A stretch of DNA of 64,000 nucleotides from Blastobasis lacticolella. Lineage: Eukaryota; Arthropoda; Insecta; Lepidoptera; Blastobasidae. The notes below the pieces were generated by a model that saw only the letters and a program-made list of their open reading frames with translations, did not search any database and was not told where the DNA came from. Positions 43,216-55,597 of this stretch are shown piece by piece. The position numbers were made by a program, and so were the translations under genes. Where the stretch lies: NCBI GenBank assembly GCA_905147135.1, contig LR990053.1, positions 4,414,501 through 4,478,500 on the forward strand, read 5' to 3'. The first letter of the stretch is position 1, and each line of letters opens with the position of its first letter.

Positions 43216-43552
43216 GTGGAAAACAAAAATGGCTCACGCTTTTCGATATTTGGCTATACACTCCCCGATCAATCATGGGCTCAGCGACGACCGAAGCCAT
43301 TTGACGTTGACACGTACCCGTTACCTAGAATATGTCTAAAAATACTGCACATTTACTATTCTGGTATAACAATACCGAGTACAGCATAAGGCTTAGATGG
43401 GTTAGTAAACAGTGCCGGAGTAAAATTGGTGCAACATTGTTCCTCTGTGCTTAATAAGAGTAGGATAGGATAGGGTAAGGGTGTGTTGTCCTACCTCTAG
43501 TCTACCCTAGGGTAGGGGTAGGACAACCCGTGAACGAAGTCGCACTTATTAT

Positions 43553-43750
43553 TATACTAGTGGACCCGGCGCGACTCCGTTCGCGCACACCTACTTTACC
43601 CCTACCTACAATTTTTTCTTGCTTATAAACCTTGGTCTTGAATCAGTCTATCTATTGTTGAAAACCGCATTAAGATCCGTTCCGTAGTTTAAAAGATCTA
43701 AGCGTATATAGGGACAGACGGCGGGAAGCGACTTTTTTATAATATGTGTA
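43553..43750 (-). repeat. Dispersed repeat J, copy 4
   Basis: Reverse complement of copies 1-3: ctagtggacccggcgcgact, cttgcttataaacc, gggacagacggcgggaagcg. Copies 3 and 4 lie in inverted orientation about 340 bp apart. Confidence 0.7.
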
Positions 43751-43850
43751 GATAGAGGAAGGATTTGATAAGTCGATTGTATTTCGCTTTGTTTGTTTTC
43801 GCGTGATAACCAATTTTGAAAATGCTTTCACTAATAGGAAGCTACATTTA

Positions 43851-44105
43851 TCATCACAGCCCGTTACAGTCCACTGCAGGACTTAGGGCCTCTCCCACGA
43901 AAGGGGAGGTTATTGCCATAATTTCCACGCATGGCAGGCGGGTTGGAGATCGCAGTGTTTAAATATAACAATGGAAAATGCTGCTGCCCATTTTCCAGAC
44001 TACGGAGACTCTTGATCTTTTGCCTCGAAAACATTAGTCGCCTTGTACGACACCCATGAGTGTAAGGGGTTGGTGCTATTCTACTCTGCCGGACACCACA
44101 CGGCC
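43851..44105 (-). mobile_element. RTE LINE 3' end
   Basis: tcatcacagcccgttacagt, aaaggggaggttattgcc, ggcgggttggagatcgcagt ... ccggacaccacacggcc. Same boundaries as the other RTE tails. Confidence 0.8.
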
Positions 44106-44351
44106 ATGAAGCTACATTATTTGCGGGAAAATAATGAGATGCCGCGGGAACGTTGAATGTTTATAGAGATCCGAATTGCGAGCGAGTGAATGCCGCTGGG
44201 GACGGCTAGTTGGTGGATAAACCAGTCGAGTATTTGTAGTCATACGTAGTTTAAAATTAACCACAGAATACGGATTCTCACTTTCTAGGGTAATATATAC
44301 GATCTTTCTCGCCGTATTCGATGACAGAGCCTCACTTACATAATGGAACAG

Positions 44352-44562
44352 TACTTAATCGATGCTCTCACCGTTCTTACGGCTAGGGAAAACATCGTGA
44401 TGGAACCTGCACATTCAGGCGACTGAACGTGTTCCCATTATCCAATTTGGTCAAGCCCCATGTTAACAGGGTCACGGAGGTCAGATGGCTGTCGCTCCAC
44501 TGTAATTACCTGATCTGCCAAATCCTGGATCATGGTCAAGGCAGACCCCGGGATCTCGCACC
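44352..44562 (+). mobile_element. SINE family A, part 1 (split by SINE B)
   Basis: gatgctctcaccgttcttac ... ctccactgtaattacctgat ... tggatcatggtcaaggcaga. The head is missing. The tail resumes at 44783. Confidence 0.8.
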
Positions 44563-44782
44563 ACAAAATGTAAGCAATGCTAGTGTTATGGGTGCCAGAA
44601 TACTGATAAACTAATTAGGTATATATTTTTTAAATACATACAAATTATACATGCAAAACCTTGACCCGTAACAGAATTTAAAATTCATAATTTCCATGTC
44701 TTCTATGTTCGGCCGGGTATCGAATCCGGGACCTCTGGGAGGCTGACCAATGTTAGCCAACTGAACCACTCAGGTCGTCAAC
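44563..44782 (-). mobile_element. SINE family B inserted in SINE A
   Basis: The plus strand starts near aaaatgtaagcaatgctagt (diverged tail) and ends with ccgggtatcgaatccgggac and accactcaggtcgtc (head). It separates the two parts of the SINE A copy. Confidence 0.8.
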
Positions 44783-44816
44783 TGGACCGAGGCCAAGATG
44801 GTCATGATGATGAGCC
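44783..44816 (+). mobile_element. SINE family A, part 2
   Basis: accgaggccaagatgg then tcatgatgatga, the expected SINE A tail. Confidence 0.65.
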
Positions 44817-45349
44817 GTCTTATTAACGTTCTTACACGCTTTGCCCTAAACATAGCCAACATAATACTTCGATACAAATATTATTAACCGACTAATTTAA
44901 GAACTTGAAATGTACATGTCAATCGGGGAATGAAAAATTAACGCCGCTCTCAACGTTTTGACAGTTTGATTGGTACGGAAATAATGTTTTATTATGACAA
45001 TTTTATTTCTTAACTTTACTTCGTGCTTCGTACGAGTACATTCCACGTGCCTATCATAATTACGTTTGCAGCTATTCGGATACTGTGTGTTTTACTAAAT
45101 ATGTTCCTGTTCATCTTTACACAAAAAAAATATTTTATCATAATTTCTTGTGGATATTTTTTTCTTAGTAACATAAACTTTTACGTGTGTTAGCTTAGCT
45201 TAGTTATTAATTTAGACCAATGGAATAAAGTAAGCAATATCAAAATAGATAATTATAAATAACCTCCACTGAAACCTCGGATTTTTTGATACTCGAGTCA
45301 GTTTAGTACTGTCATACTGACTTTAAATATATACCAATCAAGATTATAA
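44817..45349. other. No gene recognised
   Basis: AT-rich; nothing assignable. Confidence 0.35.
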
Positions 45350-46340
45350 TACAACAAACTTATCTGACCCGGTGACAGCAGTACACAGGCAGTGCAAATA
45401 GACACGCTTATCTGACCAGGGCTTCGATTCTGGTACGGAAATCGTCTCAGTTGCAGTAACATTACAATTGCATCGCATGTCAAACGTGTGATTTTTATTC
45501 AAATGACAGATGCTGAGTTGCAACTTTCATGTGATTGTTATTCAAATGACAGATGTTGAGTTGCAAGTTTCATGAGTTCGAACTTTGCCACAATTCGTTT
45601 TCTGGTACTTTAGTTGCATTATGATTTTATATGGCTCTTGGTACTCCAATAAATAAATAAATTACTAAGTTGCATCTTTCTTAGTTGTCAAACTGCCTTC
45701 AATTCTGTCAACGAAAACGTATCAAAAGTCGAACAATTATTTAACTACAATTTAACTGGGATGATGCTGGGACTAACTCAATACCTCGTCGTAGTTATAG
45801 TAACATCACAGTTATATTGCAACATAATAACAACTGCATTGCACACCAGAATCGGTAGCCAGCGCTTCAATTCTGGTACGGAAATCGTCTTAATTGCAGT
45901 AACATTACAATTACAGCGCATGTCAAACGTGTGATTTTTATTCAAATGACAGATGTTGAGTTGCAGTTGCAATTTTACTGGGATGATGCTGGACTGACTC
46001 GATAACTGGACGTAGTTATAGTAACATCACAGTTACATTGCAACATTATAACAACTGCATTGCACACCAGAATCGGTACCCAGGGCGGCTATTGGCTATC
46101 TCAGTAGACAACTGAATTTGACATATAATAATCTTACACTACTCTAATTTGATAGATGTTATAGCCACGTAGATGACGTAGTGTAGAATTATCTAATGTA
46201 AAATTCAGTTACTTACTGCCTTAGACAATAGCCCCGCAGGTGACCAAAACTGGAACTAATTGTCGCTATTTGAAATATCTATACTAAATTCAACAACAGC
46301 GTGGCGACGGACGCCGTTATTAGGCCAGATAAGTAAGTTA
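45350..46340. repeat. Nested MITE cluster
   Basis: Repeat F appears to be split: its left end at 45350-45375 and the remainder at 46240-46335. Between them lie two adjacent copies of one element (45418-45864 and 45866-46084), each starting ttc(g/a)attctggtacggaa and ending ttgcacaccagaatcggta, which are related inverted termini. A further palindromic MITE follows at 46084-46240 (gctattggctatctcagtag ... actgccttagacaatagcc). Confidence 0.65.
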
Positions 46341-47265
46341 TGCTTTTTGATGAGTAATTTTTTATTAGTAAAACTGTTAGTATAATGCTTGATTTACTTG
46401 CTAAATTACCCACGATAATAAGGACTGTTATGATGGTACTTATAAAAGATATCGATTAAGGCAACTAATGTAAAAGGCAAGAAAAAGGGTGGTTTCGTGC
46501 ATTCTAATGCACCACTAATGGGCTTATGTGAAATATACTGTCAATACCCTAGAAAATACTGCCCATCGTAGTCACAGTAATTTCCATACTGGCTTAGTTT
46601 GAATTTCATAAAACCCCCAAAGGTTTACTTTTTTGCGTGGCAAGAAATACTATAATACTATATTCTGCCCGCATGTTAGTTTCGTCTGTGGAAACTATTC
46701 ACCTTCATTGGAACTGACTATAAGATCTGTATTTTTACGAACTCCGATTGGGTGCAGTGCCTGAACGCTATTACGCTCGAATAACTAGTATAACTTAAAC
46801 GTTCAGTGCTAAACGATCCAATTTGACCTTTATATTGTAAGTAGCAATGTAGTTTGTAGCACAATAGAAGTAATTTGATGGAGTCTGAGTGTTCGTGGAG
46901 AAATTGCAGTGGCCAGGGTGGCAGAGCGTGCAAACTGCGTCCCCAGTTTTCGTAATCGGTTGAACTGGCCACTTCAAAAGTTATTGCAGCGGAAAGGAAT
47001 AGAGTAAATTGAAACTAAACTGGACAGTACAGACATATGTATTAACACACCTTGTAGTTTATTAAATTGTATATTTTAGTTTCCACGAGTATTACAAAGT
47101 ATGTAAAGTTATGTTTTTTTTTATTACCTTAAAAGAGCTGAAGCACCGAAAATCTTAAATCTTTGTTTTACATGTGAATTCTTTAATATAAAAGCGAACA
47201 AAAACCACAAAAAAATAGGTCTATTTTAGCAGTTATACTAACTATTAAAGTTTCATTTTTTGACA
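46341..47265. other. No gene recognised
   Basis: AT-rich sequence with short frames only. Confidence 0.35.
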
Positions 47266-47340
47266 GAAGAGTGAACGCAAGCAAAGCAGTCCGGGACTAA
47301 CCGCTCGGATGATGATGATGATGATGATGATAATAATAAG
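47266..47340 (+). mobile_element. Possible LINE tail ending in (GAT)n
   Basis: gtgaacgcaagcaaagcagt and ccgggactaaccgctcg precede a run of (gat)8 and (aat)n at 47308-47340, the style of RTE tails in this window. Confidence 0.5.
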
Positions 47341-48735
47341 TTAATAAATATTTATGTTTAATAATAGGGACAAAAATCAGTAGGTGTCGTCGATTAGAGT
47401 GGAAATTCATTGGTTTAAACGTTATAAACGTTATCATCATTAGTTTAAAACAGATTACATTATTTCACTTTCGTAAAATTATTCCGTGGAAAATTTACAG
47501 GATAACGTGTGATTTATTCTCTTAAATTGCAAATAATATTGTAAGCTGTTTGTTTTCCTTAATCAAGAAAAAAAATGAGGGAACGCAAAGCTAAAATAAC
47601 TTTTCTATTTAAAGAGATACCTACGCTAATCTACTACACAAAGTTGCCATGTGGCTGCCATGACTCGGCCGCCTACATAGAACGATTTCCTTTTCCAATT
47701 TCAAACTTGTTCCATATTTGAACGCCCGAGATGGGCTGTAATCGAATCGATTAGTTTTGTTTTTCTCTTTTTTATTCCTTTCTAACCAGTACTGTGATTT
47801 GAGTTTGGAATTGACATTTGTTTTCCGATCGCTACAAAGGCTACAAGTAGAGTAAAAAAGGTAAACCACCGTGAAACCGGTTTGTGAGAACCATTTACTT
47901 ATTTTACTTTTGTAGAGTGTATACGTTCTTATTTATTTTAGCTCAGTGTCATTACTCGCGTTCACTGGACTTTACCATAGAAATACATTTTGTTGGTATA
48001 ATGTATTGCTTGTCTGCATGCTATAGGTATAAATTAAAGAACTTAATCGCGATCCTCATTTCCTGAACTGTCCGTCAAAGTCCTCGTCACTAGGTATCGC
48101 ACCTGCCATCGGCAGACTGAATATTTTTATCTTGAGTGTTTAATTATACCAATCACGGTTGGATTATTTTTGACTTGATATTAATACAGAGTGGGTAGCA
48201 AGTTACGAACAAAAGAAATTGATTTATATGACCCGGTACTATAACACAACGGAAGGCGATCATATAACATTCATAAAAGTTTAGTAAATCAAATTTGAAT
48301 AAAATTGTTGACTATTGACTATAGATTTTTTATTTTATTTATTGAAGCTGGGGTAAGAAGTTTAGTGACTTTTGCCCACTTTATGTCTTTACTCGTATAA
48401 ATTAGTAGATTGGTAGGTACGGTTTTATTGACTGACTGAGTCTATATTTCACTGAGTCTGTTTTCACACCTAAACCGCGTTAATGGATTTAGACAAAATT
48501 TGTTAAAGAGATAATAGCAATCTAAGGTAGGACTAAGGCTACTTGCAGGTTTGTTTTTATCTTATTATCTATTTTGCGATGGCGGCTGGAAAACTATATG
48601 GATTTCTAATTTGCACACCGACGCAACTTGCGTTGTCGACGCAACTTGTTCGTCGCCGAGGCTTGAAATAATCCGCGTCTTATTGAACAGCTCAGAGACC
48701 GCCCACTATTTTGGCCCATCAATTCAATAATAATA
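47341..48735. other. No gene recognised
   Basis: Mostly AT-rich. 48610-48660 has a short duplicated cgacgcaacttg motif. Short frames without domains. Confidence 0.4.
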
Positions 48736-48881
48736 ATATAATATGTTTGGACAAATTCACACAGCGCCATCTATCCCCAAAGACTACTTATATGCCTTTA
48801 TTTTGATACATAGGTACTGGTTGTACGTTCTACACCCAGACCCGTAACAGAACTTAAAATTCATCATTACAATTAAATTTA
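48736..48881 (-). mobile_element. SINE family B, part 1 (split by family D)
   Basis: ggacaaattcacacagcgcc, acacccagacccgtaacaga and ttaaaattcatcattacaat. About 50 bp of the tail region are deleted. The head side resumes at 49217. Confidence 0.8.
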
Positions 48882-49216
48882 AGAGAGGTAGGGCATAGCG
48901 GGGTATCCCGTTCGAATTGGAGCCGCCCGACGTGGGAAGTACCTCCACCTTACAGAATACCGCGGCTAAACAATACTCTTTTAAACAGTATTGTGTTTCT
49001 GCCGGTGAGTAAGGTCTCCAGTGCTCCATGGGGTGGGGATTTGGGGAACCGTGGCTTTGGCATTTGCCTTTTTGCTGCCAGATCAACGTGTTATAGAGGT
49101 GGGCAACGCATTGGCGATACTGATGGTGTGGCTAATGTCTATAGGCAGTGGTGACCACTTCCCACCAGGTGGTCCGCTTGCCTGTTTACCTACTGTATGT
49201 CATAAAAAAAAAAAAA
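48882..49216 (+). mobile_element. Family D retroelement inserted in SINE B
   Basis: Longest copy of the family: agagaggtagggcatagcgg ... ttttgctgccagatcaacgt ... gtggtccgcttgcctgttta, then poly(A) at 49203-49216. Confidence 0.85.
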
Positions 49217-49241
49217 TCTGCTCGGCTGGGAATCGAACCCT
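49217..49241 (-). mobile_element. SINE family B, part 2
   Basis: tctgctcggctgggaatcga, the SINE B head in reverse complement, directly after the family D poly(A). Confidence 0.7.
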
Positions 49242-49861
49242 ACCCTACTAATATTACCTACTTACACCAACATCGAACAAGCCGCCAATTACTTAAATTC
49301 GGATAAGGAACTCGCAACAACCTGCCAGTAATTTATGTGATTCCGAAGTCCAGAACTGAGGCCGCGAGGAGTTTAGTAATTTTGTAGTCGCGCGGATATT
49401 TGCATTCGCCGGGGCCGGCCCCAGATTTCGTTTTCAATTTGGAAGTTGTTCCCTACTTTATTGAAGCTGGGTGTCACTTGGGCCGACAAGCTACGGTGTT
49501 GCCAGTAAGTTAGGTAACGTTTTCCAATGCAAACGTTCCTTTTCCGAATGTTTAGCGGAGCGGTAACTTTAGGGTAATTCCAAGTTCTGCGTAGTTTGTT
49601 CGACTCTTTTATTTAAAAGTGTTTCGGATTTCCAGTGGGTCTCTTTTTCCCGTTCGCGAGTTTTAAGTGGATTTTCTGCGGTCGAGAGCGGGTTATGTTT
49701 ATTTATTTTTTTAACTTTTGTGGAACTAATTGGTTGCTGTGATGGGAGTTTATTCGAATTTTCTTAAAGTTTTCTTTGAACAGGCATACTGAATGTCCTG
49801 TGACTGATATTGAACTGTTTAGAGTGAATTATGAAGCCTTTTGAAAATTTCTTAATTGACT
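49242..49861. other. No gene recognised
   Basis: Slightly GC-richer around 49350-49510. No frame or repeat assigned. Confidence 0.35.
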
Positions 49862-50172
49862 AGGTAATTTTATTTATGTAATAGAGCAGAAAAACAGGAA
49901 AGCGAGCCACCTGAGCGAAAGTGGTCACTCTGAATCGACCTCTAATATACTTCTGGCAGTCAAATGCTGTGTTGTCTAATATTTAAAAAAATACTCTCGA
50001 ACGATCCCATGTCATAGTTCAAACGAAACACTGGCTGGGAGCTCATTCCACATCCGAATCGTACGAGCAAAAAACGTTCTTTCGAACCTTCGCGTGGTGA
50101 CCAACAGAGGGTCTACGTAGTGGGGATGAGTACCCAGCCCACGACGAGTGGTGCGATGGCGGAATCGAAAAC
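49862..50172 (-). pseudogene. LINE ORF C-terminus and tail
   Basis: Minus-strand frames read RRGLGTHPHYVDPLLVTTRR then FERTFFARTIRMWNELPAS. RTIRMWNELPAS is the conserved C-terminal motif of CR1/Jockey-type LINE ORF2. It is frameshifted downstream and ends in the tail caggtggctcgctttcctgt. Confidence 0.75.
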
Positions 50173-50361
50173 CTCAATACACCCCCCCATTTAAATATAT
50201 TTTTCATGTAAAAGAGGTAGAGTATCAATCGTCAAAGAGGAGGGGGCAGGAAAGTAGGAAGGAAATATACAGTGACATGTTGGCCGCCCCAGGACCGGAG
50301 CACACCCACCCCATAACGATAACGACCGGACGGTGTCCGTGTTCTTTTTTAGAGGTAAATA

Positions 50362-50588
50362 AATAATAATAAATAAATATTTGTGCAAAACTAAGCACTA
50401 CTACTATATCTTAAATACTTTTTATCTTATATACTACTTAAATACTTTTTTAAATACATACTTGTTATATATATAACACCCAGACCCGTAACAGAAATGA
50501 AAATTCATCATTTCAATTTCTGCCCGGCCGGGAATCGAACCCGGGACCTCTTGCGTGGTGGATGTTGACCATTGAACCACTCAGGTAA
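50362..50588 (-). mobile_element. SINE family B, nearly full length
   Basis: caaaactaagcactactact (tail side, truncated), acacccagacccgtaacaga and cggccgggaatcgaacccgg (head B box) to accactcaggt. Confidence 0.85.
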
Positions 50589-51038
50589 ATAATAAGCGTA
50601 AATCCCATCAAAATATAATGAATGAGTTTAATACAACCTATACATAGATAATGTTGTTTAAATTTCAACATTAAGCGATTGTAACATCTTGATAAAGAGA
50701 AACTTTTATGAACCCGCCGAACTTCAAGCCAAGAAATTTCTCTAAAATAACAAAGCAAATATTCGCATAAAAGCAAAATAATTTAAACTAAATGTGGGCT
50801 TTACGTGTCTCGAGTTAGTAAATAAAGCCTTCCCCCATATAAACTTCCATTAAGTTCCTTGAAGGCTTTTTGTTGGAAAGTAAGCTGTCTGATGCTCGTG
50901 GTTGCGCTTTAGCGAAGTATCAAGCGCAGTATATTATAAAAAGTTTTTGTAAAAACAATTTTAATACGCCTGTAAGTTATTTCGACTACATCGCTTTTGC
51001 CTATCGACCTGTATCAGATTTGTTTATCTACCATAATC
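50589..51038. other. No gene recognised
   Basis: AT-rich; nothing assignable. Confidence 0.35.
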
Positions 51039-51300
51039 ATAGTCATCTTGAAGTTAATAGTCCGGTTGTACACTCGCGCGCAAGGGGTCGGGATCCGCCT
51101 TGACCGTGATCCAGGATTTGGCAGATCAGGTAATTACAGTGGAGCAGTGCTATCTGACGTCCGTGACCCTGTTTACAAGGGAACCTGACCCGATGGTTCC
51201 ACATTCAGTGGCCTGATCATTTCGGCTCACTGTAAGAGCATCGGTTAGTGTTCAACTAATGTATGAGACGAATCTCTTAACCATTAGGTCATCCAAACGG
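51039..51300 (-). mobile_element. SINE family A, diverged
   Basis: catcttgaagttaatagtcc, gtgatccaggatttggcaga and taattacagtggagcagtgc ... taagagcatcggttagtgtt. The head is degenerate (aaccattaggtcatcc). Confidence 0.75.
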
Positions 51301-51434
51301 AAGATGGCCTATGGTAAACCCATCGACTTTGAGCTCGTTTGATTAGCTCGCTTGACATATACTCTGACTGATAATAGAGAATACTGTGAAAAATTTTTTT
51401 TTATTTGTACATGTTGCCTATTTGTTTGCCCATC

Positions 51435-53190
51435 GATCAACATAACAAACATCAAGATCTCGAAATTACGGCAATATATATTTGGTGCTTATATTAAGCA
51501 TGAGACGGCGGTGGCTTTGCTGGACGTTGTTGATAATATCATCGCAGCACAGGATGAGGGCAAGGGCACAATCATGACGTTGCTAGATTTTTCGCAGGCT
51601 TTTGGCTAAAATGGCGTTCCATGGATTTTATGCGATGACAATACATTGGTTCTCTAGTTACCTTACTAATCGTTATCAGGTGAATTACGATAGGGGACAG
51701 ACGTTCTTATCCAGTCCGAAATTACTGCATAGAGGCGTGCCTCAGGGCTCAATCCTGGGCCCTGTTTTATTTATATTTTACACCGCAGATATGAGCAACG
51801 TAATCGAGCATTGCAGAAATCACATTTATCTCTCAAGTTTATATTTCTTTTAACCCAGCAGAGACTAATGTAGCAGTAGATATATTGCGTGCCGACCTGG
51901 AGCGATTAGCCGCTTGGTGTGACAGGAATTGTCTACTTTTAAATCCGATAAAAACAAAATATATGTTATGGGGGTCCAGGCAACAAGTTGCACGTTTGTC
52001 AGGCCGTAATCCGGTAATTTCAATTAAAGGTGTCCAAATCAACCGAGAAAAGGATACCCGCAATCTAGGTCTTAAATTAGATGAAGATTTGTCACATGTT
52101 CTTGATACAATTCGCAATTGCTTTTCTCGATTGAAAGTACTATATTTCATACGGGATTTTTTATCAGTTGACTTGCGTGTCAGGATATGCGACTCTCTAG
52201 TGCTGTCTAAGTTGGAATACGGAGACGTTGTCTATGGACCTAGACTGTTGGCACGAACGGACAGAGCTGTACAAAGGGTGAGCTGTACAAAGGGTGCAAA
52301 ACGCTTGTGCCCGTTATTGCTTTTCGATTCCTCCTAGAGGCCATGTCACCCCTTTTCTCAATGATGCTAATGTGTTGAAAATGACATTGCGTAGGGAATT
52401 ACATTTGGTTACACTATTGTTTGGTGTAATTAATACTGGAAAGCCGGAGTATATTTTTGAAAAACTTAGATTTCTGAAGGGAGGAGGTTCAAGAGGACTG
52501 CGCGCTGTCGGGGAGGTGCTGAACGTCCCGCGCCACCATTCAGCAGCTTTTCGTGGCAGTTTTCGTTACGCGGCTCCCAAATGTTGGAATAACTTACCAC
52601 CGCCATTACGTTTATGCAAAACTATCAATGCTTTTAAATGCAACCTTAAGAAAATGCTTCTAGTTTCAGAAAAGTATTCCGCTTGGTGGTCGCGCCATTA
52701 CACGTTACTTGGCAACATCTTGGCAATGATATATGAATTTTATCATATACATATTTAGATATATGAATTATTTATTTATCAAAGTATGTATCTTCGTTAT
52801 TTATAAAAGATGCCTACGCCTACGTAGTGTTTAATCAATTTTTTATATTTCGCAAAAACACATTAACTTTGTTCTTTTTTACACATATACTTTAATTTAA
52901 TTACGTATATATTTCATTTATTTATTTATTTTATTTATGCTGTGTACTGAAGTATAAACAGCAGGTTTCCATAACGTCAAGATCCCACTGAAAATCAGCG
53001 CTGCAGCACTTGTTGTAGCTAATGCTGAGCTGATGTCTTTTTTTGGCATTGCATTGGTCCATGATTTGTTGGGTTTGTGTGTTTGTAACTACTTTATTTT
53101 TGTTTAGTATTGTAGTGTTCTAAAATTTTCATAACATGTAAACGCTTATGGATTTTTGTGATGTCAAAATAAATCATGTCTATGTCTAAC
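51435..53190 (+). pseudogene. Jockey-like LINE reverse transcriptase, inactivated
   Basis: Successive frames give HETAVALLDVVDNIIAAQDE, TIMTLLDFSQAF, KMAFHGFYAMTIHWFSSYLT, RGVPQGSILGPVLF, then WCDRNCLLLNPIKTKYMLWG and CWNNLPPPLRLCKTINAFKC. This is the palm and thumb of a Jockey-like RT. Three disabling events are visible. A deletion after LDFSQAF (51602) shifts the frame. The catalytic ADD of the YADD box is missing between HIY and the following SQVYISFNPAET frame (about 51829). A 16-bp tandem duplication (agctgtacaaagggtg at 52265-52280 and 52281-52296) shifts the frame again. The 3' UTR runs to aaataaatcatgtctatgtc at about 53165-53190 and is shared with 19165-19413. Confidence 0.88.
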
Positions 53191-54794
53191 TACATTATGC
53201 CCGCGACTTTGTAAGCGTGGACTAGTTTATTCTGCGTGTTTGTTTAGCCACGAAACCGTGTTTAAGTCCGCCAATTGTATTAATTTAAGTGTAATAAAGT
53301 TTTAAATTAAATAAACAGTAATACTAATAAAGCAGACAACAGGCACACTTACCGCGTATGTTACACAGGCGTACAGGCATACTTTCACATTTATAATATT
53401 AGAAGGCAATAAGACAACTTCCTGATATCGAGCCCTTTCCGCAAATTATAAACTGTTTTCTAACAATTCACCGTATAAATTGCTCCAGGTACAGCCAACT
53501 TGGCCGCCGATCCCGAATGGAATTGGAAAACAAAAACCTAATCTTCATTGTAAACTCGGAACAAAGAGTAAACACAACTCCCCTGCGGCTAACTAACTCG
53601 TGTAAATCAATCTTGGTAAACCGTTCGTTTCACCATAAAAAAAAGGGAGCGATCGCACCAACATATTGCGTTCTAAAATGAAAAATTCCCAGCGTAAAAC
53701 GGGGCGTACTGCACTCGAACGTCTTGCAGCGTCAAAGGGAATAAAAATAAAAATTGCAAACATTAAACATTTCCCGTGGAAGTTGGGAATAAATAAAGTT
53801 TCGTAGAGTCTGCTGGCGAACTCTATCTGGTAGAGTCGAGGACAGATGGGGGATATAGAAAAATAACAGTGTGTACCAACTTTCGATTGATTTGGTCGGC
53901 AAATAAAAGTTGTGGCGCACTTGCTGAAGTTTGTGGGATGCTCGTTCAAGAGTTGCCTCGAAGCCTTTTCTTTTTGTAAACAGTTTATATTGTAATATAT
54001 TCAACAGTTTACGGACGTAATTTCTTTAAGAATAATTGCAAAATTCCGTGTCACTTAAATTTAAAAAATATTTTTATGATATTGTAATTAAGATTATCTT
54101 ACTAACATTTACATCTAGTTTCTACGAATATTATAAAGGTAATATTTGCTAACAACTTGTTACTCACTCACGCCAAAACTATTGACGGATTATGATAAAA
54201 TTTGTCAGTTCAAAATTAAATTTAGTCCCCGCAGGAACGGGTCGAGAACGGGACGAGCAAAAGCTAGTCTGTACTATCTATACTAATAATTCGTTGACTA
54301 ATAGAAAGCTACATCATTCCCGAGTGTCATATGATACTATTGCATGTGTGATCTGACAGACCTTTAGTCTAGGCTGAGCTTTAGAACACGTTGACCTTGA
54401 GTGTGGCCGGGCACTAGTAGGATTAAGTTAGTAGGTTGGGTCGTTAGGTATAGGTAGGTTTGATTTAGACTAGGGAGCTAGCTAGCGTTCTGATATGACT
54501 AATCATATTATACCTACGTAGGGTATATGTATTGGCTCCTGGGTCCGCTGGCTAGTGCTCGCACTCGTTTGGTGTGATTGCGCTTTGGCTAGGTAGGTAA
54601 TAGGATAGGATATCGGAGCGTTTGCCTTTTCAACATACGTAGCGCTGACTAGCTTTAAGAAGGTATGCATTTCAAATCACGTTCGATTTTAGGCACGAGC
54701 GTGCGTTGACAGATAATCGACGCGTCTGGCGGCGCCTGCGTCATCTTTCGCACTGCCGAGTCGCTGTCTTTTCGACGATGCGGTAGCGTAGTTT
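53191..54794. other. No gene recognised
   Basis: Contains short repeat K-like pieces at about 53195-53230 and 54150-54275 (the latter antisense). 54660-54790 is GC-richer (gcgtctggcggcgcctgcgt) without an assignable frame. Confidence 0.4.
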
Positions 54795-54828
54795 TATTTA
54801 TTTATTTATTTATTTATTACACACTATA
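54795..54828. repeat. (TTTA)n microsatellite
   Basis: Six or more consecutive ttta units, probably the tail of a minus-strand retroelement continuing with acactataaagaaatacag. Confidence 0.7.
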
Positions 54829-55597
54829 AAGAAATACAGATATATAACATATATATAACTGACACAGGAGGCACTACTTATTTCTAGTTTTGTTTTTGTT
54901 TACGTTTTAAATTCAGGTACAGTCGGCATACAATTTTAATGTAGGCTTGGTCGTTTGCGCTGCGTCGGACTGAACCTGGATTATTATTGTATATTAAATG
55001 GAAACAATGTATAAGTGTAAACATAATGATGATTATGTTTTTGTAACGGCATGACGTCGAATATATATACTTTCTTTCTTACTTCCATTTGTCGGTTGCT
55101 CTTTCTGTTTTAGACTAGATTTTTCAAGTATCATACTTTATGAAGTCCTTTTCATTATATTTTCATCCCGAAAACATAATAGGATCCTACAACATACATC
55201 AATGTTTACACAGATCTGAACTGTGCGCGAGTGAAAACTGCGTAGAACGTCTGGTAATTAACAAAGTGGAAACCATACTGAAGCTCTAACATTAGTATTG
55301 GATCGAGGACAACAAACTGTTATATAAATAGCTTTCCTGATGAATAATAGACAAGTCTAGTGACAATGGAGCAGACAGCACACCTGACGGGAAGCGGTGA
55401 CCACGTATCTCTCAAAATATATACGTTTTACTGCGACACTACACCAGTTTTTTGCTGCGGCTTTGCCCCTATTTTACGCAGGGAATATCCATTTACGGAT
55501 GTCTACTTGGCTTCCAAGGATGGCGAGAAGATTATGAGGGACTTGACTGTAATTGAAAATGACAGCCCTACCCACTAAAAACCATCTCTTAGGAACT
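54829..55597. other. No gene recognised
   Basis: A 72-codon plus frame at 55360-55578 includes MEQTAHLTGSGDH, which is the retroelement-type 'gcagacagcacacctgacgg' tail in translation, so it is not a gene. Confidence 0.4.

Noticed and set aside
43440..43530. taggataggatagggtaagg and accctagggtagg considered as telomere-like repeat
   Set aside because: Does not follow the insect TTAGG unit; it is a short local palindrome.
47308..47340. (GAT)n run considered as a microsatellite locus
   Set aside because: More likely the normal tail of an RTE-like LINE, as at 36163, 37555 and 60439.
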